Shown here piece after piece: positions 52,681 to 63,930 of a stretch of DNA of 64,000 nucleotides; position 1 is the first letter of the stretch, and every line of letters starts with the position of its first letter. Position numbers and translations under genes: made by a program. Under the pieces are notes generated by a model. It was not told where the DNA came from. It was given only the letters and a program-made list of their open reading frames with translations, and made no database searches. Origin of the DNA: Trissonchulus latispiculum (taxonomy: Eukaryota; Nematoda; Enoplea; Enoplida; Ironidae); NCBI GenBank assembly GCA_030248195.1, contig JASAND010015551.1:1-64000 (forward strand), in the 5' to 3' direction.

Positions 52681-53691
52681 TCTTTTTAACTTAAGTTTTG
52701 CTATCCTTTCGCTACGTTCTTTAAAACTGACTAACAATATAGGCTTGCAAACCATGAAAATAGGTGTGGTATGATAATGGTCGGATATGCAGTCATGCAG
52801 CCATCCAGCCATACAAAATTTCCGCATCTCCAGTAGCTTGTACTAGAAACTTGTTCAAACTTGAAACATTCGAAACATTACTGAGTAGTCGTCGTGGCAG
52901 TTAGCCAAAATAACACAAATATTTATTTTTCTAATTAAACTTTGTATACAAAGCTTCACTGTACATCTACTTTGGTAGCATGGTAGTGTACTATAATAGT
53001 GACATGGAACTCAAATGACCACATCGTTCCAACATTTCACAAGAATATGCACTGCAATATGCAAAATAACAAGCGTTATTCATCGAGAAATATGAACTCT
53101 CGCATAATTCAAAATTTGAAGCTTTAAATTCGAGCCAAACAAGATGACGATTAAAATTGTTGCAGCTACTTAATTTTTTCAGGAAACTTGTTGAAACTTG
53201 GTAAACTCCTACTCTAGATAATAAATAAACTTTCTTAAAATTTACGGTACAAACATTTTTTAAATTGACCAATTCAGCATAGGGATAATTTGTGAAACAT
53301 TTTCTAATGCTCAATCAAGGTTAGGGTCCTGTCCTTACAAAGCTAGTTTATCCTATTACCCAGTTTTAGAAATAAAATTTGGAATACAATTGTCTGTTTG
53401 ACCTGCATCTTTACACAAATGTTGGTATTTTTCAATGCAAATGTACTAAACAACCCGCTTGCCAAAAAACAAAACCCCCTCGGTGCCGTTAAAATTGTTT
53501 TGGCACGCTTCCAGCACAAATCCGGGTGTTTCTCCTTCCCGCGGATGGGTTCCCCCACGAGGAGAACCCTCGCTAGTTTTTTCGATAAAGTTTAAAATTT
53601 AAAATTTTATTTTTCGAAAATTTTTAAAAACTCTACTTGAGTAGCAAGACCTGGTTCTATGTTTTTCAAGGAAAAAGTTAACTGAAAATGA
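52681..53691. other. Intergenic sequence
   Basis: AT-rich. The minus-strand frame at 52991-53314 and both frames at 53343-53595 have no recognisable motif. Nothing could be supported. Confidence 0.4.
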
Positions 53692-53720
53692 CAAGCGATT
53701 TGGCAAATTGACTCTCACAG

Positions 53721-53970
53721 GAAAGGACGCCATACTAGACAGGTCGAAGTAGCTGCTGCAAGTCTTTCGGGATTCAGTTCGACGGCTGAGGCTCAGTGGA
53801 AGGAACGTCGAATTCCCAGCGGATGCATTGAACCACCCGATTCGAAAAAATGGTGGGTCATCTCTTGGCTGAATTCGGGTTGCAGTAACGGTTACACCCC
53901 AACTTCCCTTTACGGCAAGTCTGTTCGGCTAAGACGAAAGATGATGCGAAATATGCGGTACATGTATTAG
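53721..53970 (+). other. Possible terminal coding exon (weak)
   Basis: A plausible acceptor (ATTGACTCTCACAG, ending 53720) is followed by an 82-codon open frame ending at TAG 53968-53970, with fairly protein-like sequence ('STAEAQWKERRIPSGCIEPP', 'KKWWVISWLNSGCSNGY'). It has no ATG, and no partner exon was found. An open frame of this length occurs by chance many times in a window of this size. Confidence 0.2.
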
Positions 53971-54960
53971 GATTAAGGTGACGAGTTGATACTATCTGTT
54001 GTTAATGTTATAGTTTTCTGATAATACAGCCCCACTTATGTTTTCTTGAGGTTATTGATTGGATATTTACTAAAACTGCACTCTAGTTTGAATCTTATGC
54101 ATTGCCTTTTGTGTATGCTTGGGCGAAAGAAATCGCCATGTATGTATGTTGGAAGGTAAATTTTACAGATAGCTTATAAGTGAACTTGTAGTTATTAAGT
54201 TGGTGAACACCTAGATTTACCTAAATAAATATAGTTGATTGATTTACTTTGAAAATATTATTACTTTCAATTGCGAATATTGTTTGCTGAATGAGAATAC
54301 ACCTGTTGTTGAGTTTTGAGTTATGCTGCGTTTCTGAGTTTGCGATGCTGATTATTTTATTGGAAACATTTTTGCACATACTGTTCGTCTTTGCAGGGAG
54401 TCTGAACTATTTTTACGGATTTACCTGGCTCAAGTTTTCGGAAACTGGGGAATTTAGCAAAACATTCAAAGAACAGTTACTTTTTGCTGTTGCAACATCT
54501 AAAGTTTTTTGTCAAGCATGTTTTGCTGAATTGTTTTCGAGCGCTGTTGTAATGTACTTACACGGAGAGCTCAGCTCAGCGTATACGCTATTTTAGAAAC
54601 TGTTCTGACGCAACGAAATTTGTGTAAAAAAGCGCTGATTTAATGTGTATAGGTGTTAATCATATAAATGCAAACTTGAGACACGCAGGTGAAGTCGAGG
54701 AGATGTAGTTATCACTTTTGACAATAGGCGAAACCCGATGAACGATGATGTAATGAAGTCTATTTAAAATCTTCAATGTTCAATATTGTACATGCGATAT
54801 TAAAAAACAGAGAACAATACGCCTGTACTGTCACTTTGTGACAAAAAGTGACATGCTGGGAACAGTTTTTATCAAAAGTATTAAATTTTGTTTTATCAAG
54901 AGAATTAAAATTTGTCTGTTTATTGGCGGCTAGAATAATGTATATAATCTGTAAGAATGG
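53971..54960. other. Intergenic sequence
   Basis: A 101-codon frame at 54291-54596 is hydrophobic and unrecognised. I see no other signal. Confidence 0.35.
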
Positions 54961-54962
54961 AA

Positions 54963-55690
54963 ACAGTTGTACAGAATTTCTACTGTTGCATTTGTGTATC
55001 TTGCAATTTTGATTGTTTGCTTTCGATTTTGTTGTTTTACTTGTTAGCGGATACATATATACGTTCAGGATTACTTCACTTACACGTTTTGTGTCAATTG
55101 TCTAGATATTTTAGCTTTATTGCTTTCACTCAGTTGTACCAAGAGTACATAATATAAGAGTGTGCCACTAGGCACACTCTCTGTTATCAGAGCAAAAACT
55201 ATGCTCTGCTCGCTAACGGCCCACCCCCCCCCCCGCAAATTAGACCCTTCACTTCAAAGAATTTTGTGCGTTATGTTTGTGTTCTAAAGCTCGAAGCAGG
55301 CACAAAATTCGCGCACGCACTGCTTGTGTTTTCGAGCTTAAAGCACATAAACATAGAGCGAGTGAGCGTACCCCCGTTTCGACTAGGTACTGATTTGCGG
55401 GGGGGGGGGTCACTAGGGTCGGATTTGTGGGGGGGGGGGGTCGTTAGCGAGCAGAGCATAGTTTTTGCTCTGATAACATAGAGTGTGCCTAGTGGCACAC
55501 TCTTATATTATGTACTCTTGGTTGTACAGAATTTCTACTGTTGCATTTGTGTATCTTGCAACTTTGAATTGTTTTGCTTTCGATTTTGCTATTGTATTTG
55601 TTAGCGGATGCATATATACGTTCAGGTTTACTTACGCTTTTCATTTGTAAGTCTTATGTCTAGATATTTCAAGCTTTGCAGGTTTCAGTC
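54963..55690. repeat. Direct duplication flanking foldback copy 2
   Basis: 54966-55138 and 55523-55690 share 'TTGTACAGAATTTCTACTGT', 'GCATTTGTGTATCTTGCAA' and 'ATATATACGTTCAGG' at an offset of 557 bp. The foldback lies exactly between them. A weaker third copy may start near 55690. Confidence 0.75.
55139..55521. mobile_element. Foldback family F, copy 2
   Basis: CCAAGAGTACATAATATAAG at the left and its inverse at the right; inner arms end in a C run (55224-55234) facing G runs (55399-55408 and 55430-55440). A short palindrome GTGCCACTAGGCAC sits in each arm. It is bracketed by about 170-bp direct repeats (see findings). Confidence 0.88.
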
Positions 55691-55895
55691 TGTTGTGCAC
55701 AATTTCGGATACCCAGAATTTCTGCGGTTGTAGTAGTGCATTTTGCAATTTTAGTTTATTTTGCTTTTGCTGCTGTAATGTTCTTCAATGTTGAGAGGAG
55801 TATTCCTGATTTTGGGTCAGATTGCTTATTCCAGTTATTTAGAGTTTCACTATTTATGGAATTTGTTTTGGGTTTGATTTGGGTTTTGGGTTTGA

Positions 55896-56110
55896 CCAAG
55901 AGTACATAATACATAAGAGTGTGACAAGCGTCACACTCTATGTAATCTGCTCGAGAGCCATGCTCTGCGCGCTAACGGCCCACCCCCCCCCGCAATTGCG
56001 TACCTAGTGGACCCCCCCCGCAAATCAGTACCTAGTACGCAATTGCGTATGTTCACTCGCTGCTGCAATATTCCATTTATTGGGACCCCCCCCCCCCGCA
56101 AATGTGACCT
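55896..56110. mobile_element. Foldback family F, copy 3 (left part only)
   Basis: It begins CCAAGAGTACATAATACATA, with the arm 'GTGTGACAAGCGTCACAC' and C runs at 55981-55990, 56014-56021 and 56086-56096. The right arm is missing, so it is truncated or rearranged. Confidence 0.7.
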
Positions 56111-56454
56111 ATCATTAACATATATGTGTGTGTGTACCGGTACCTGCACACGTCTAGGTATAGAGCTTACAAGCTGTTACATATTGCTCTGTTTACGCAC
56201 ATATTTACCTGAAATAAAGTATGGAATTGTTATTATTAGGATTGAATTGGCAATGTAATATGATATATTGACATCTAGCTTACCGAATGCTGAACGAAAA
56301 TAATTTCCAGAACAGTAGAATGTGACCGAAGCTTTTTACTAAGATTTTGGTTGACCATATTTTAACCTGTCATTTTTCCTATTTACAGTTCAATTTCTAT
56401 TTATATTTACAGTTCTCAGTAAAATCTTTAACAGTAATACTGTCATCACTTTTT

Positions 56455-56510
56455 GATCTCATTAGTTAACTTATCTTATCTTAACTTATCTTATCTTATC
56501 AGTCACTTAT
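56455..56510. repeat. Short tandem repeat (CTTAT)n
   Basis: About ten imperfect units of CTTAT/CTTAA type. Confidence 0.75.
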
Positions 56511-56718
56511 CTAGCACTGCTTTGCGCTTAAACAGCTGTCAAATGCGGTCTGATTTCCTGCAAGTGAGCAATTTCTGTACCATCTGGAAATTTCAATTTG
56601 GTAGACCATTGCATGGAACATTTCATTTTTTGGGAAGAACGACCTGTGCATGCCGGTTCAGAAAATTTATGGTACCTATCTTGACTACCATATCTACTAC
56701 CTTGACTACCACTGATAT

Positions 56719-57085
56719 CAAGAGTACATAATATAAGAGTGTGCCACTGGGCACACTTTATGCTATCAGAGCAAAAACTATGCTCGCTAACGTCCCACAC
56801 CCCCCCCCGCAAATCGGACCGTGGCAACCCCCCGTAAAATCAGTACCCAGTCGAAACGGGAGTACGCTGACTTGCTCTATATTTATGTGCTTAAGCTCGA
56901 AAACACAAACAGCGTGTTAGCGAATTTTGTGCCTGCTTCGAGCTTTAGAACACAAACATAGCGCACCAATTTCTTTGAAGTTGGGTCTAATTAGCGGGGA
57001 GGATCAGCCGTTAGCGAGCAGAGCATAGTTTTCGCTCTTATAACAGAGTGTGTCTAGTGGCTCACTCTTATATTATGTACTCTTG
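56719..57085. mobile_element. Foldback family F, copy 4
   Basis: CAAGAGTACATAATATAAGA ... inverse at 57070-57085. The interior carries inverted copies of 'AGTACCTAGTCGAAAC'-type and 'GAAGCAGGCACAAAATTCG'-type sequence also found in copy 2. Confidence 0.83.
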
Positions 57086-57434
57086 ATAATTCATAAGAGT
57101 AGGACAGCAGTCATACTCTATGTATTATAAGGGTGACACATCCTCTGCACGCTAATGAATTACCCCTCCCGCCAAATGGTACCCAGTCGAAACGCGGATA
57201 AGCTCACTCGCTCTATGTTGTGTGTTAAAGCTCAAGAACACAAGCAGTACGTGCCCAAATTTTGTGTCTATTTCTGGCTTTGTAGAATACAAGTATAGCG
57301 CACAAATTCCTTTGAAGTGATGGGTGCAATTCGGGGTGGGGGTGGGGGTCGGCCTTTAGTTTGCAGAGGATGTGTCATGCGTATAATACATAGTGTATGA
57401 CTGCTATCATACTCCTATGTATCATGAACTCTTG
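57086..57434. mobile_element. Foldback family F, copy 5, abutting copy 4
   Basis: Left arm starts ATAATTCATAAGAGTAGGAC, right arm ends ATGTATCATGAACTCTTG. Its tail is followed by CTGATATCA, which also precedes copy 4, suggesting that one copy inserted into the end of the other. Confidence 0.75.
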
Positions 57435-57464
57435 CTGATATCAACTGTACCGATCCTTCTTTAT

Positions 57465-57753
57465 AGAGTACCCTTCACTTCAAAGAATTTTGAGCGCTAT
57501 GTTTATGTTCTAAAGCTCGAAGCAGGCCCAAAATTCGCGCACGCACTGCTTGTGTTTTCGAGCTTAAGCACATAAACATAGAGCAAGTGAGCGTATCCCC
57601 GTTTCGACTAGGTACTGATTTGCGGGGGGGGGGGGGGTCACGGGGGTCTGATTTGCGGGTGGAGGGGGTGGGCCGTTAGCGTGCAGAGCATAGTTTTTGC
57701 TCTGATAGCATAGAGCTTGACTAGTGGCATACTCTTATATTATGTACTCTTGG
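57465..57753. mobile_element. Foldback family F, copy 6 (left arm lost)
   Basis: Only the middle and right arm remain; the right arm ends TATATTATGTACTCTTGG. The middle matches copy 2. Confidence 0.75.
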
Positions 57754-58024
57754 TTACAGCTACAGGTACTACACTATATCCTGGCTTTATAAGCTGAAAA
57801 TTTAAACAATAAAAAATTTTAATATAAGTTTTCATGTGTTAATTTCTATATGATTCGTAGCTTTCGCAAATCTCAACCAAGTGAGCTCAAATTTAGCGAG
57901 GCTGCGTTTGTAATCATTTCTGATAGATCTGTCGAAAATATTTTAAAAATTAGATTCTGGGATTTGAACGGATAAAACGGAGCCGAAATTTTTTGTCGTC
58001 AATTTTGCTCAAAAGTTAGTTCAA

Positions 58025-58335
58025 CCAAGAGTACATAATACATAAGAGCATGACAGCAGGCATACTCTATGTATTATAAGGCTGCTACATCCGATGCGCG
58101 CTATCGGCTGACCCCTCCCCCATAATTTGTCAAAGAAATTCGCCCACTATGTTTGCATGCAACAGACGCACTTTGAACCAACTGACTAGTTGTTTTCGAG
58201 GTTTTGCGTGCAAACATAGCGTTCGAATTTGCTTTGATATGGGGGGGGGGTAAGCCGATAGCGTACAGAGGATGTAGCGAGCTGATAATACATAGAGCAT
58301 GACGCTTGTCATACTCTTATGTATTATGTACTCTT
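58025..58335. mobile_element. Foldback family F, copy 7
   Basis: CCAAGAGTACATAATACATA ... inverse. Arms contain 'CTACATCCGATGCGCGCTAT' and its inverse 'ATAGCGTACAGAGGATGTAG' with small differences. Confidence 0.83.
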
Positions 58336-58349
58336 GACTTGATAATACC

Positions 58350-58748
58350 TAGAGTACATAATGATAAGAGTGCGACAAGCGTCACATTCTATGCAATGAA
58401 GGCAAAAACTATGCTATGCGCGCTAACGGCTTACCCCCCCCCCAACTGACCCCTACTCACACCGACCCTATATGGGTACGTGGTCCAAACGGCTTTTCAT
58501 AATTACACGCTGAAATTAACAGGGGCCCAATTTGGGGAGGGGGTGCAAGCGTGTATGCTTAACACATAGATGTACAAAATATACTAAGCGAGTGAGCGAA
58601 CCCCGTTTGGAATTATGTACCCATATAGGGGCGGTGTGAGGGGGTCAATTCGTGGAGGGGGGGTAAGCCGTTAGCGCGCATCGCATAGTTTTTGCCTTCA
58701 TTGCATAGAGTGTGACGCTTGTCACACTCTTATCATTATGTACTCTTG
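58350..58748. mobile_element. Foldback family F, copy 8
   Basis: TAGAGTACATAATGATAAGA ... inverse. The palindromic block GTGCGACAAGCGTCAC and the C run at 58434-58443 face a G run at 58656-58664. Confidence 0.85.
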
Positions 58749-59177
58749 ATAATACATAAGAGTATGGTAACGCTATGCATTATGAGCTCGCTACATCCTT
58801 TGCACGATATCGGCTGACCCCCCCCCCCATAAATCGATTCCCCCCTTTAACCGCGCCTCTTTACAAGTACGGGGTCCAAGCGGGGATAGGGGTCTATCTA
58901 AGACTGTATACTTACATGTTAAGTCTGACGGGGGACCAATTTATGTAGGAGTCTATTAAGCTTGTATGTGTACTCATTGTATGATTTACACATGTCTGTA
59001 CAAAATATATAAGCACGAGCCCGATTCCCCGTTTGGTCCCCGTACTTGTATAGGGGCGGGCTGAGGGGGGGGGTCTGATTTATGTGTGGGGGGAGGTCAG
59101 CCGATAGCGCGCATCGGATGTAGCGAGCTCATAATACATAGCGTATGACGCTTGTCATACTCTTATGTATTATGTAG
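58749..59177. mobile_element. Foldback family F, copy 9, abutting copy 8
   Basis: AATACATAAGAGTATGG ... CATACTCTTATGTATTATGT. Arms contain 'GAGCTCGCTACATCC' and the inverse 'GGATGTAGCGAGCTC'. Confidence 0.83.
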
Positions 59178-59319
59178 GTTAGTTCCATCCTTATCCTTGC
59201 GTTTTCAGTGACGTTAAGCACAAATCTTATTTCATTTCTAACAGTTTGTCGTTAGCCCAGTGTAATAAAAAAGCTTTTTACTTAAAGCTCAGAACTACAG
59301 CTCACAATCACAATGAGCT

Positions 59320-59823
59320 AAAGGCCGGTTCACACGATCAAATTCTCGTCAAATAAATGTGATCAAATTTTACCACACTTGCAATTTGACCAAATTTGAT
59401 GGTTTGAACGGGCATCAAATTCCATCAAATTCCGTCAAATTTGCCATCATATTGCTGTCAAACTATCAAATTGGTATGGTCAGTGCGCAAAAACCATCAA
59501 ATATTTGACGGCTTGTCCAATGACATTTTACCACGTGCATCACGTTTTTGAAACTGTAAATTGTTTTAGATCTTTCACCAACCTCTGACCAAAGGACGTT
59601 TAGGTTTGGGTTTAGAATCACATTGAAGTAACCAGAAAAACGCTAGCTTGCGCTTTTAACTGACCATCTTCTAATTCAAACAGGCGCCCAATTTGATCAA
59701 AATTTGGTCAAAGTGCTTGATGCGATTTTTACAGTGTAAACAGGCAATTTGATCAAATATTTTGCTGTCAAAAAATTTGATCAAATTGATTTGACGATAA
59801 TTTGATCGTGTGAACCGGCCTTA
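59320..59823. mobile_element. MITE with AGGCCGGTTCACACGATCAA ends and TAA target duplication
   Basis: The ends are exact inverted repeats of about 23 bp. TAA lies on both outer sides. The interior repeats ATCAAATTTG-like words, many in inverted pairs ('CCATCAAATTCCGTCAAATT', 'TTTGATCAAATT'). A TAA duplication and the shared GGTTCACAC word suggest relation to the CCCGGTTCACACTGC family; PIF/Harbinger-type origin is inferred. Confidence 0.82.
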
Positions 59824-59946
59824 ACAAAAGCTGGACTGAGAAGCGAACCTTCGATGTGTATTCAGCATTCCCAAAAGTATCAAGAACTAATTTCAATAAG
59901 ATTAATGATAAAGCTAAATAAGATTGATAATAATTAATGATAATAG

Positions 59947-60200
59947 CAAGAGTACATAATTAATAGAAGTGCGACAAGCGGTATACTGATACTCTCTGTT
60001 ATCAACTCTCGAGCCATGCCTATTGCCTACCCGCCATTGTGTACCTAGTTAACGCCCCCCACCCCGAAAATCAGTACTCATTACGCAATTGCGTATGATC
60101 ACTTGTTTCTTCTACAGTAATACACCCCTTCAAATGTGGCCCATGAGGGGTCTACTAAGTACGTAATTGTAGGTGGTGGGCCATTAGCTCGCATGTGCGA
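59947..60200. mobile_element. Foldback family F, copy 10 (degenerate)
   Basis: Starts CAAGAGTACATAATTAATAG; the arm is recognisable, but the right end is merged with a family A fragment at about 60197. Confidence 0.55.
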
Positions 60201-60312
60201 ATTTCCGCTCTGCCAAAAATCTCCGGAATCCATTGAGTAGTATTTTGAGAAATCAATGTTCAAAACAAGATAATCGCAGTTTTGCCAAAATGGTTTTTCG
60301 ACCAAATCTCTA
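60197..60312 (-). mobile_element. Fragment of family A element
   Basis: Reverse-orientation match to about 14760-14875 ('ATCTCCGGAATCC', 'AGTTTTGCCAAAATGGTTTT'). It ends where element B starts. Confidence 0.65.
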
Positions 60313-60313
60313 G

Positions 60314-61338
60314 CTTAAGGTGGTAGTACCACTACCGGGGTGGACTTTGAACAGATGTTGTGAACTAAATACTTAATGAATCGGCTTGAAATCTGGCAAA
60401 TTTGTTCTTTATCATGTTTTGCATCAGATGAGCTGATCTACGACGCTGAGGGGACTGGCTTGCTGTCTACACAATAGGAAATGTATTAAAAACTTTAAAT
60501 TTAAATATCTCCTTCAATCCTTTATGAAAACATTTGAGGTTTTCAGAATATGGTTAGTTTACATATACGCTCAAGCCGTTTTTTTAGTTTTTCGTAAAAG
60601 TGAGTTTTCCGTTTTTTAACGTGTTTTGAAAATTTGCAAATTTTATATCTTGCTCAATATTGCGTTTTTCCTAAAACCAAGAAAACGGCCTGAGCGTATG
60701 CTGATGCAAAACATATTTGCAAAATTTGGTCCATTGAAGGTCCACTGAAGGAGTGACGAGAAAATCAAAAACAAAAATTCTGTAATTTTTCATTGTTTGC
60801 TTTGGTTTTCGAAATTTCCAATGCTTTCAAGCAGCTGCAAAGTGCTTTCTATTAAATAATGCACATAGATAACGCAAAAGTAACCGTTAAATCCCAATAG
60901 ATTTAATTTTCGGATATACTGTTTTTACTTTACACTATGTGTGAAAACGGTCAACGTAATTCAGCTATATCAGCTATATATCAGCTATTCAGCTTCTTGC
61001 AGCATATTCATATTCAGCAATTCATTTCTATATTCAGCAACCGCTTGTAACTTTTGATAGAAACCACGTACTGAAGAGATATGCACATCATTTTAAAGCG
61101 CTTTTTGCGCTCTTTCACGTAGTTCAGTAAAATTTAATATACGAAATTTAAATAAAATTTTGACTATTTGCGCATGTGGAAAGCCACGATGGTAGCTAGC
61201 CAATTAGGCACTCTCTGACACCAAGATTTTGCGCAAAGATAGTTTGCCAACCAGTTTTGCTTTATCCAATGTTTTGTCAAGATTGCTTCATCCATGCAAA
61301 AATTACGTAGAAAATCCCGGTAGTGGTACTACCACCTT
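60314..61338. mobile_element. TIR element B, about 1.02 kb, with hairpin-forming ends
   Basis: The ends AAGGTGGTAGTACCACTACC (from 60316) and GGTAGTGGTACTACCACCTT (to 61338) are inverted repeats. Each contains GTGGTA(C)TACCAC, which can fold on itself. The interior is AT-rich with further short inverted segments. It lies between two pieces of family A, whose own tips (TTAAGGTGGTGGTA) are similar, so the two families are related or B inserted into A. Confidence 0.7.
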
Positions 61339-61993
61339 AAGGTGGTGGTATCCTTTTGTACAGTGCTTTTGTGGTGATTTTTGAAACGCTATAACTTTCG
61401 TAATTTTGGGAGTTGGAAAGAGCTTTATATATAGTTTTAAAGCTTATTATTCGTACATTCACATGAGTTTACGAAACTGGCAACATTAGCAAGAAATAGC
61501 AGAAATTTTCTGACTTGCTGACATCTAACAGGTTGAATATAGACAAAAATATTTGAACATCGATTTCTCAAAGCTAAATCGGCCAAAAGTTCTTTTTATG
61601 CCATGATGTGAAGGACGTATGGGCCAAGGAACGAGCTTTTTTGAATTTGGCTCACGTTCAAAAAAAATCGAACAAATGCACGCTAACACGAAATTTGACA
61701 AATTCGCATTGTGTTTTCTTGCTACTGGATAAGTTTCAGTCCAAACCAAGAAAAACGTCCCACCGCAAAAGTGCGAATTTCGACTCTGCCAAAACTCAAG
61801 AATCCGTCGAGTAGTTTTTGAGAAATCGATGTTCGAAACAAAATAGCCGCAGTTTTGTCTAAAAATACGGGACTGGTCCCAAAATGTTAAAGCCCACGAA
61901 AATAGGTTATTTCGTAAGTTTTAGCAATTTTCGTAATGGATTAAAGCCGTACGAGTCAATACTACCTAAAGGAAACCTGTACATTAAGATGGT
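61339..61993 (-). mobile_element. Family A element, reversed and internally deleted
   Basis: It runs from AAGGTGGTGGTATCCTTTTG to the match of 14310-14440 (ending near 'AAAGGAAACCTGTAC'), in reverse order relative to 14309-15332. It lacks the part corresponding to about 14440-14790. Confidence 0.75.
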
Positions 61994-62084
61994 TTACCTT
62001 TAAGATTTACCTTTACCCTTTATCCCGGTAGAAGATTTGCACCAGCTGCCAGAGCGACCGTGAAGTTACCAAGACATGATTCAA

Positions 62085-62460
62085 AAGTTTTGGGAACTAT
62101 TTAAGGGCCTTTTCATAAAATGATTAAACGGATTAACTTAAAAGTTTAATCATTTTATGAATACGCTCACGGATTAAACGGATTAAAGTTTAATCCGTAA
62201 CTTAAACGGACTAGTTTAATCCGTCGATCAAAAACCTTTTCATAAAATACCAACGGATTAAACTTTAATCCGTGACGTATTCATAAAATGGTGACGGATT
62301 AAAATCTTGGCGGATTAAACTTTAATCCGCAGCCTTTTCATAAAATGATTAAGTTTAATCCGTTTAATCCGTCACTTAAAAACAGTTCAAAAGCACTCAA
62401 GTTTAATCCTTGTTATTTGCGGGGATTAAATGGATTAAATATCATCAAATTATATATGTA
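62085..62460. repeat. Cluster of GGATTAAA / TTTAATCC words
   Basis: About 15 occurrences of GGATTA or its complement TAATCC in roughly 330 bp, most within CGGATTAAA/TTTAATCCG, often as inverted pairs. They are interleaved with four copies of 'TTCATAAAAT' and one inverted copy. It could be a decayed foldback or a cis-regulatory cluster. Confidence 0.8.
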
Positions 62461-62998
62461 GTACTGATTCAGTTTTGACGACATCGACTTTAAACCTTCA
62501 CTGCTCATTCATTACGTGGAGTTCAGCAATTATCGTTATATCAAAATGTAGCTTAACATTTTGCCTTATTAATGGCTACGATGAAACATATTTTGGTTGT
62601 CTATAATTTTCTTTGCTAATTATGGAACGAGTGCAACTTTTCAAATTTTTGCCGACTGAAGTAATGTTTTGGTGGGACATCGGTTTCATCACTCGATACT
62701 TCTGTCAAATGGGGATCATTCTTAGTTTATAACGAAAGCGCTCTTCGTTCTGAAAATCAGATATTATAAAATGTTTGTGTAACCCGAATACTAACTGTCT
62801 ACCTTTCTCATCTTTACGCATCAATTTTAGCTAGAAAGCAGAAAAACAAAGCTAAAAAGTATTCGTAGGTGGTTGTTTCCTCCTGTGCTGTGTATTTAAA
62901 TGACGTAACTTGTTGCCCAATATTCCGAGTTGGAAAGAGATTAGTTTGAGGCTTATATGTTATTCCACTACCATCCCAAACTACAAACTAGTTTACTT
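62461..62998. other. Intergenic sequence
   Basis: Nothing could be supported. Confidence 0.4.
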
Positions 62999-63930
62999 TT
63001 CTGGCTAACTACGTAGTTTTTTCGAAATTACTGCCACATCTTACGGACAATTTTGGTTTATTTATGCTCAATCGATACACGGTCTAATTGCACATTTTGT
63101 CAATGCCTATAAGCTGCAGTTTGTTGCTTTAAGCTAAGAAAGGGATTTGGCCAAAAATTGATTTTTGGCAAAACCACCATTATTTTGTTTGAAACATAGA
63201 CTTCTCGCCATCTACCACCCATGGATTCGCATGATGTTTGACAATATGAAAACTCACACTATTGCGAAGGTTCATTTTGGTTTGAGCTAAAACGTCTCCA
63301 GTTTGCGAGACACCTCAATACGTATTTGCGAAATGTCGTGCCACGGGACATTTAGCAGATTTTCTGTGGAATTAAGACCTGCTGAGTCAAATCCTAATGA
63401 TCCTTCACAATAAGGGCGCAAAAAGAAATTTTGGTCGATTCTACAGTTTTGAGAAATCCATGTTCAAAGATTGATAGCCTCTATTCAGCCAGTATGTCAA
63501 AAATTTTAGCTAGTTTTTTGCTAATTTAGCTAGTTTCGTAACCTCCAGCCATCAGTTTTTGAAAATCGATTTCTCAAAACTGTGGAATTAACCTAAATTT
63601 CCTTTAATGCCTGGATATATGAAGGACACGGGTCAAGAGAGATTTTTATTCAATCCTCAACAGAATCTTATGCTACAAAAAATCCGCCAAATGAGCGGTA
63701 ACACAAAATTTGGCAACTTCGGATTGAGGTCACTCGCAAGTCGCAACTGACGATATTTTGGCCCTACCCAAAAATGTCCCTCCGCAATAGTGCGAATACA
63801 TCCTGCCAAAAATCACGCGAATCCGTTTGGTAGTTTTTGAGAAATCGATGTTCAAAACAAAATAATCGCAGTTTGCCAAAATGGTTTTTAGCTCAAATCT
63901 CTAGATTAAACAACGAACAGCTAATAACGA
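62999..63930. mobile_element. Inverted pair of family A fragments
   Basis: 62999-63545 runs in the same direction as 14635-15200 ('AAATTACTGCCACATCTTAC', 'GCTCAATCGATACAC'). 63550-63920 is an inverted partial copy ('GAGAAATCGATGTTCAAAAC', 'ATAATCGCAGTTTGCCAAAA'). Together they make a long imperfect hairpin. The last 70 bp of the window show nothing. Confidence 0.7.

Noticed and set aside
53780..53880. tRNA gene or tRNA-derived SINE (GGCTCAGTGG and GATTCGA words)
   Set aside because: The A-box-like and B-box-like words do not have proper spacing, and no cloverleaf could be drawn.
55266..57575. Short ORFs in the foldback cluster (for example 55271-55498 and 56007-56258)
   Set aside because: They are translations of foldback arms and their G/C runs and recur with each copy.
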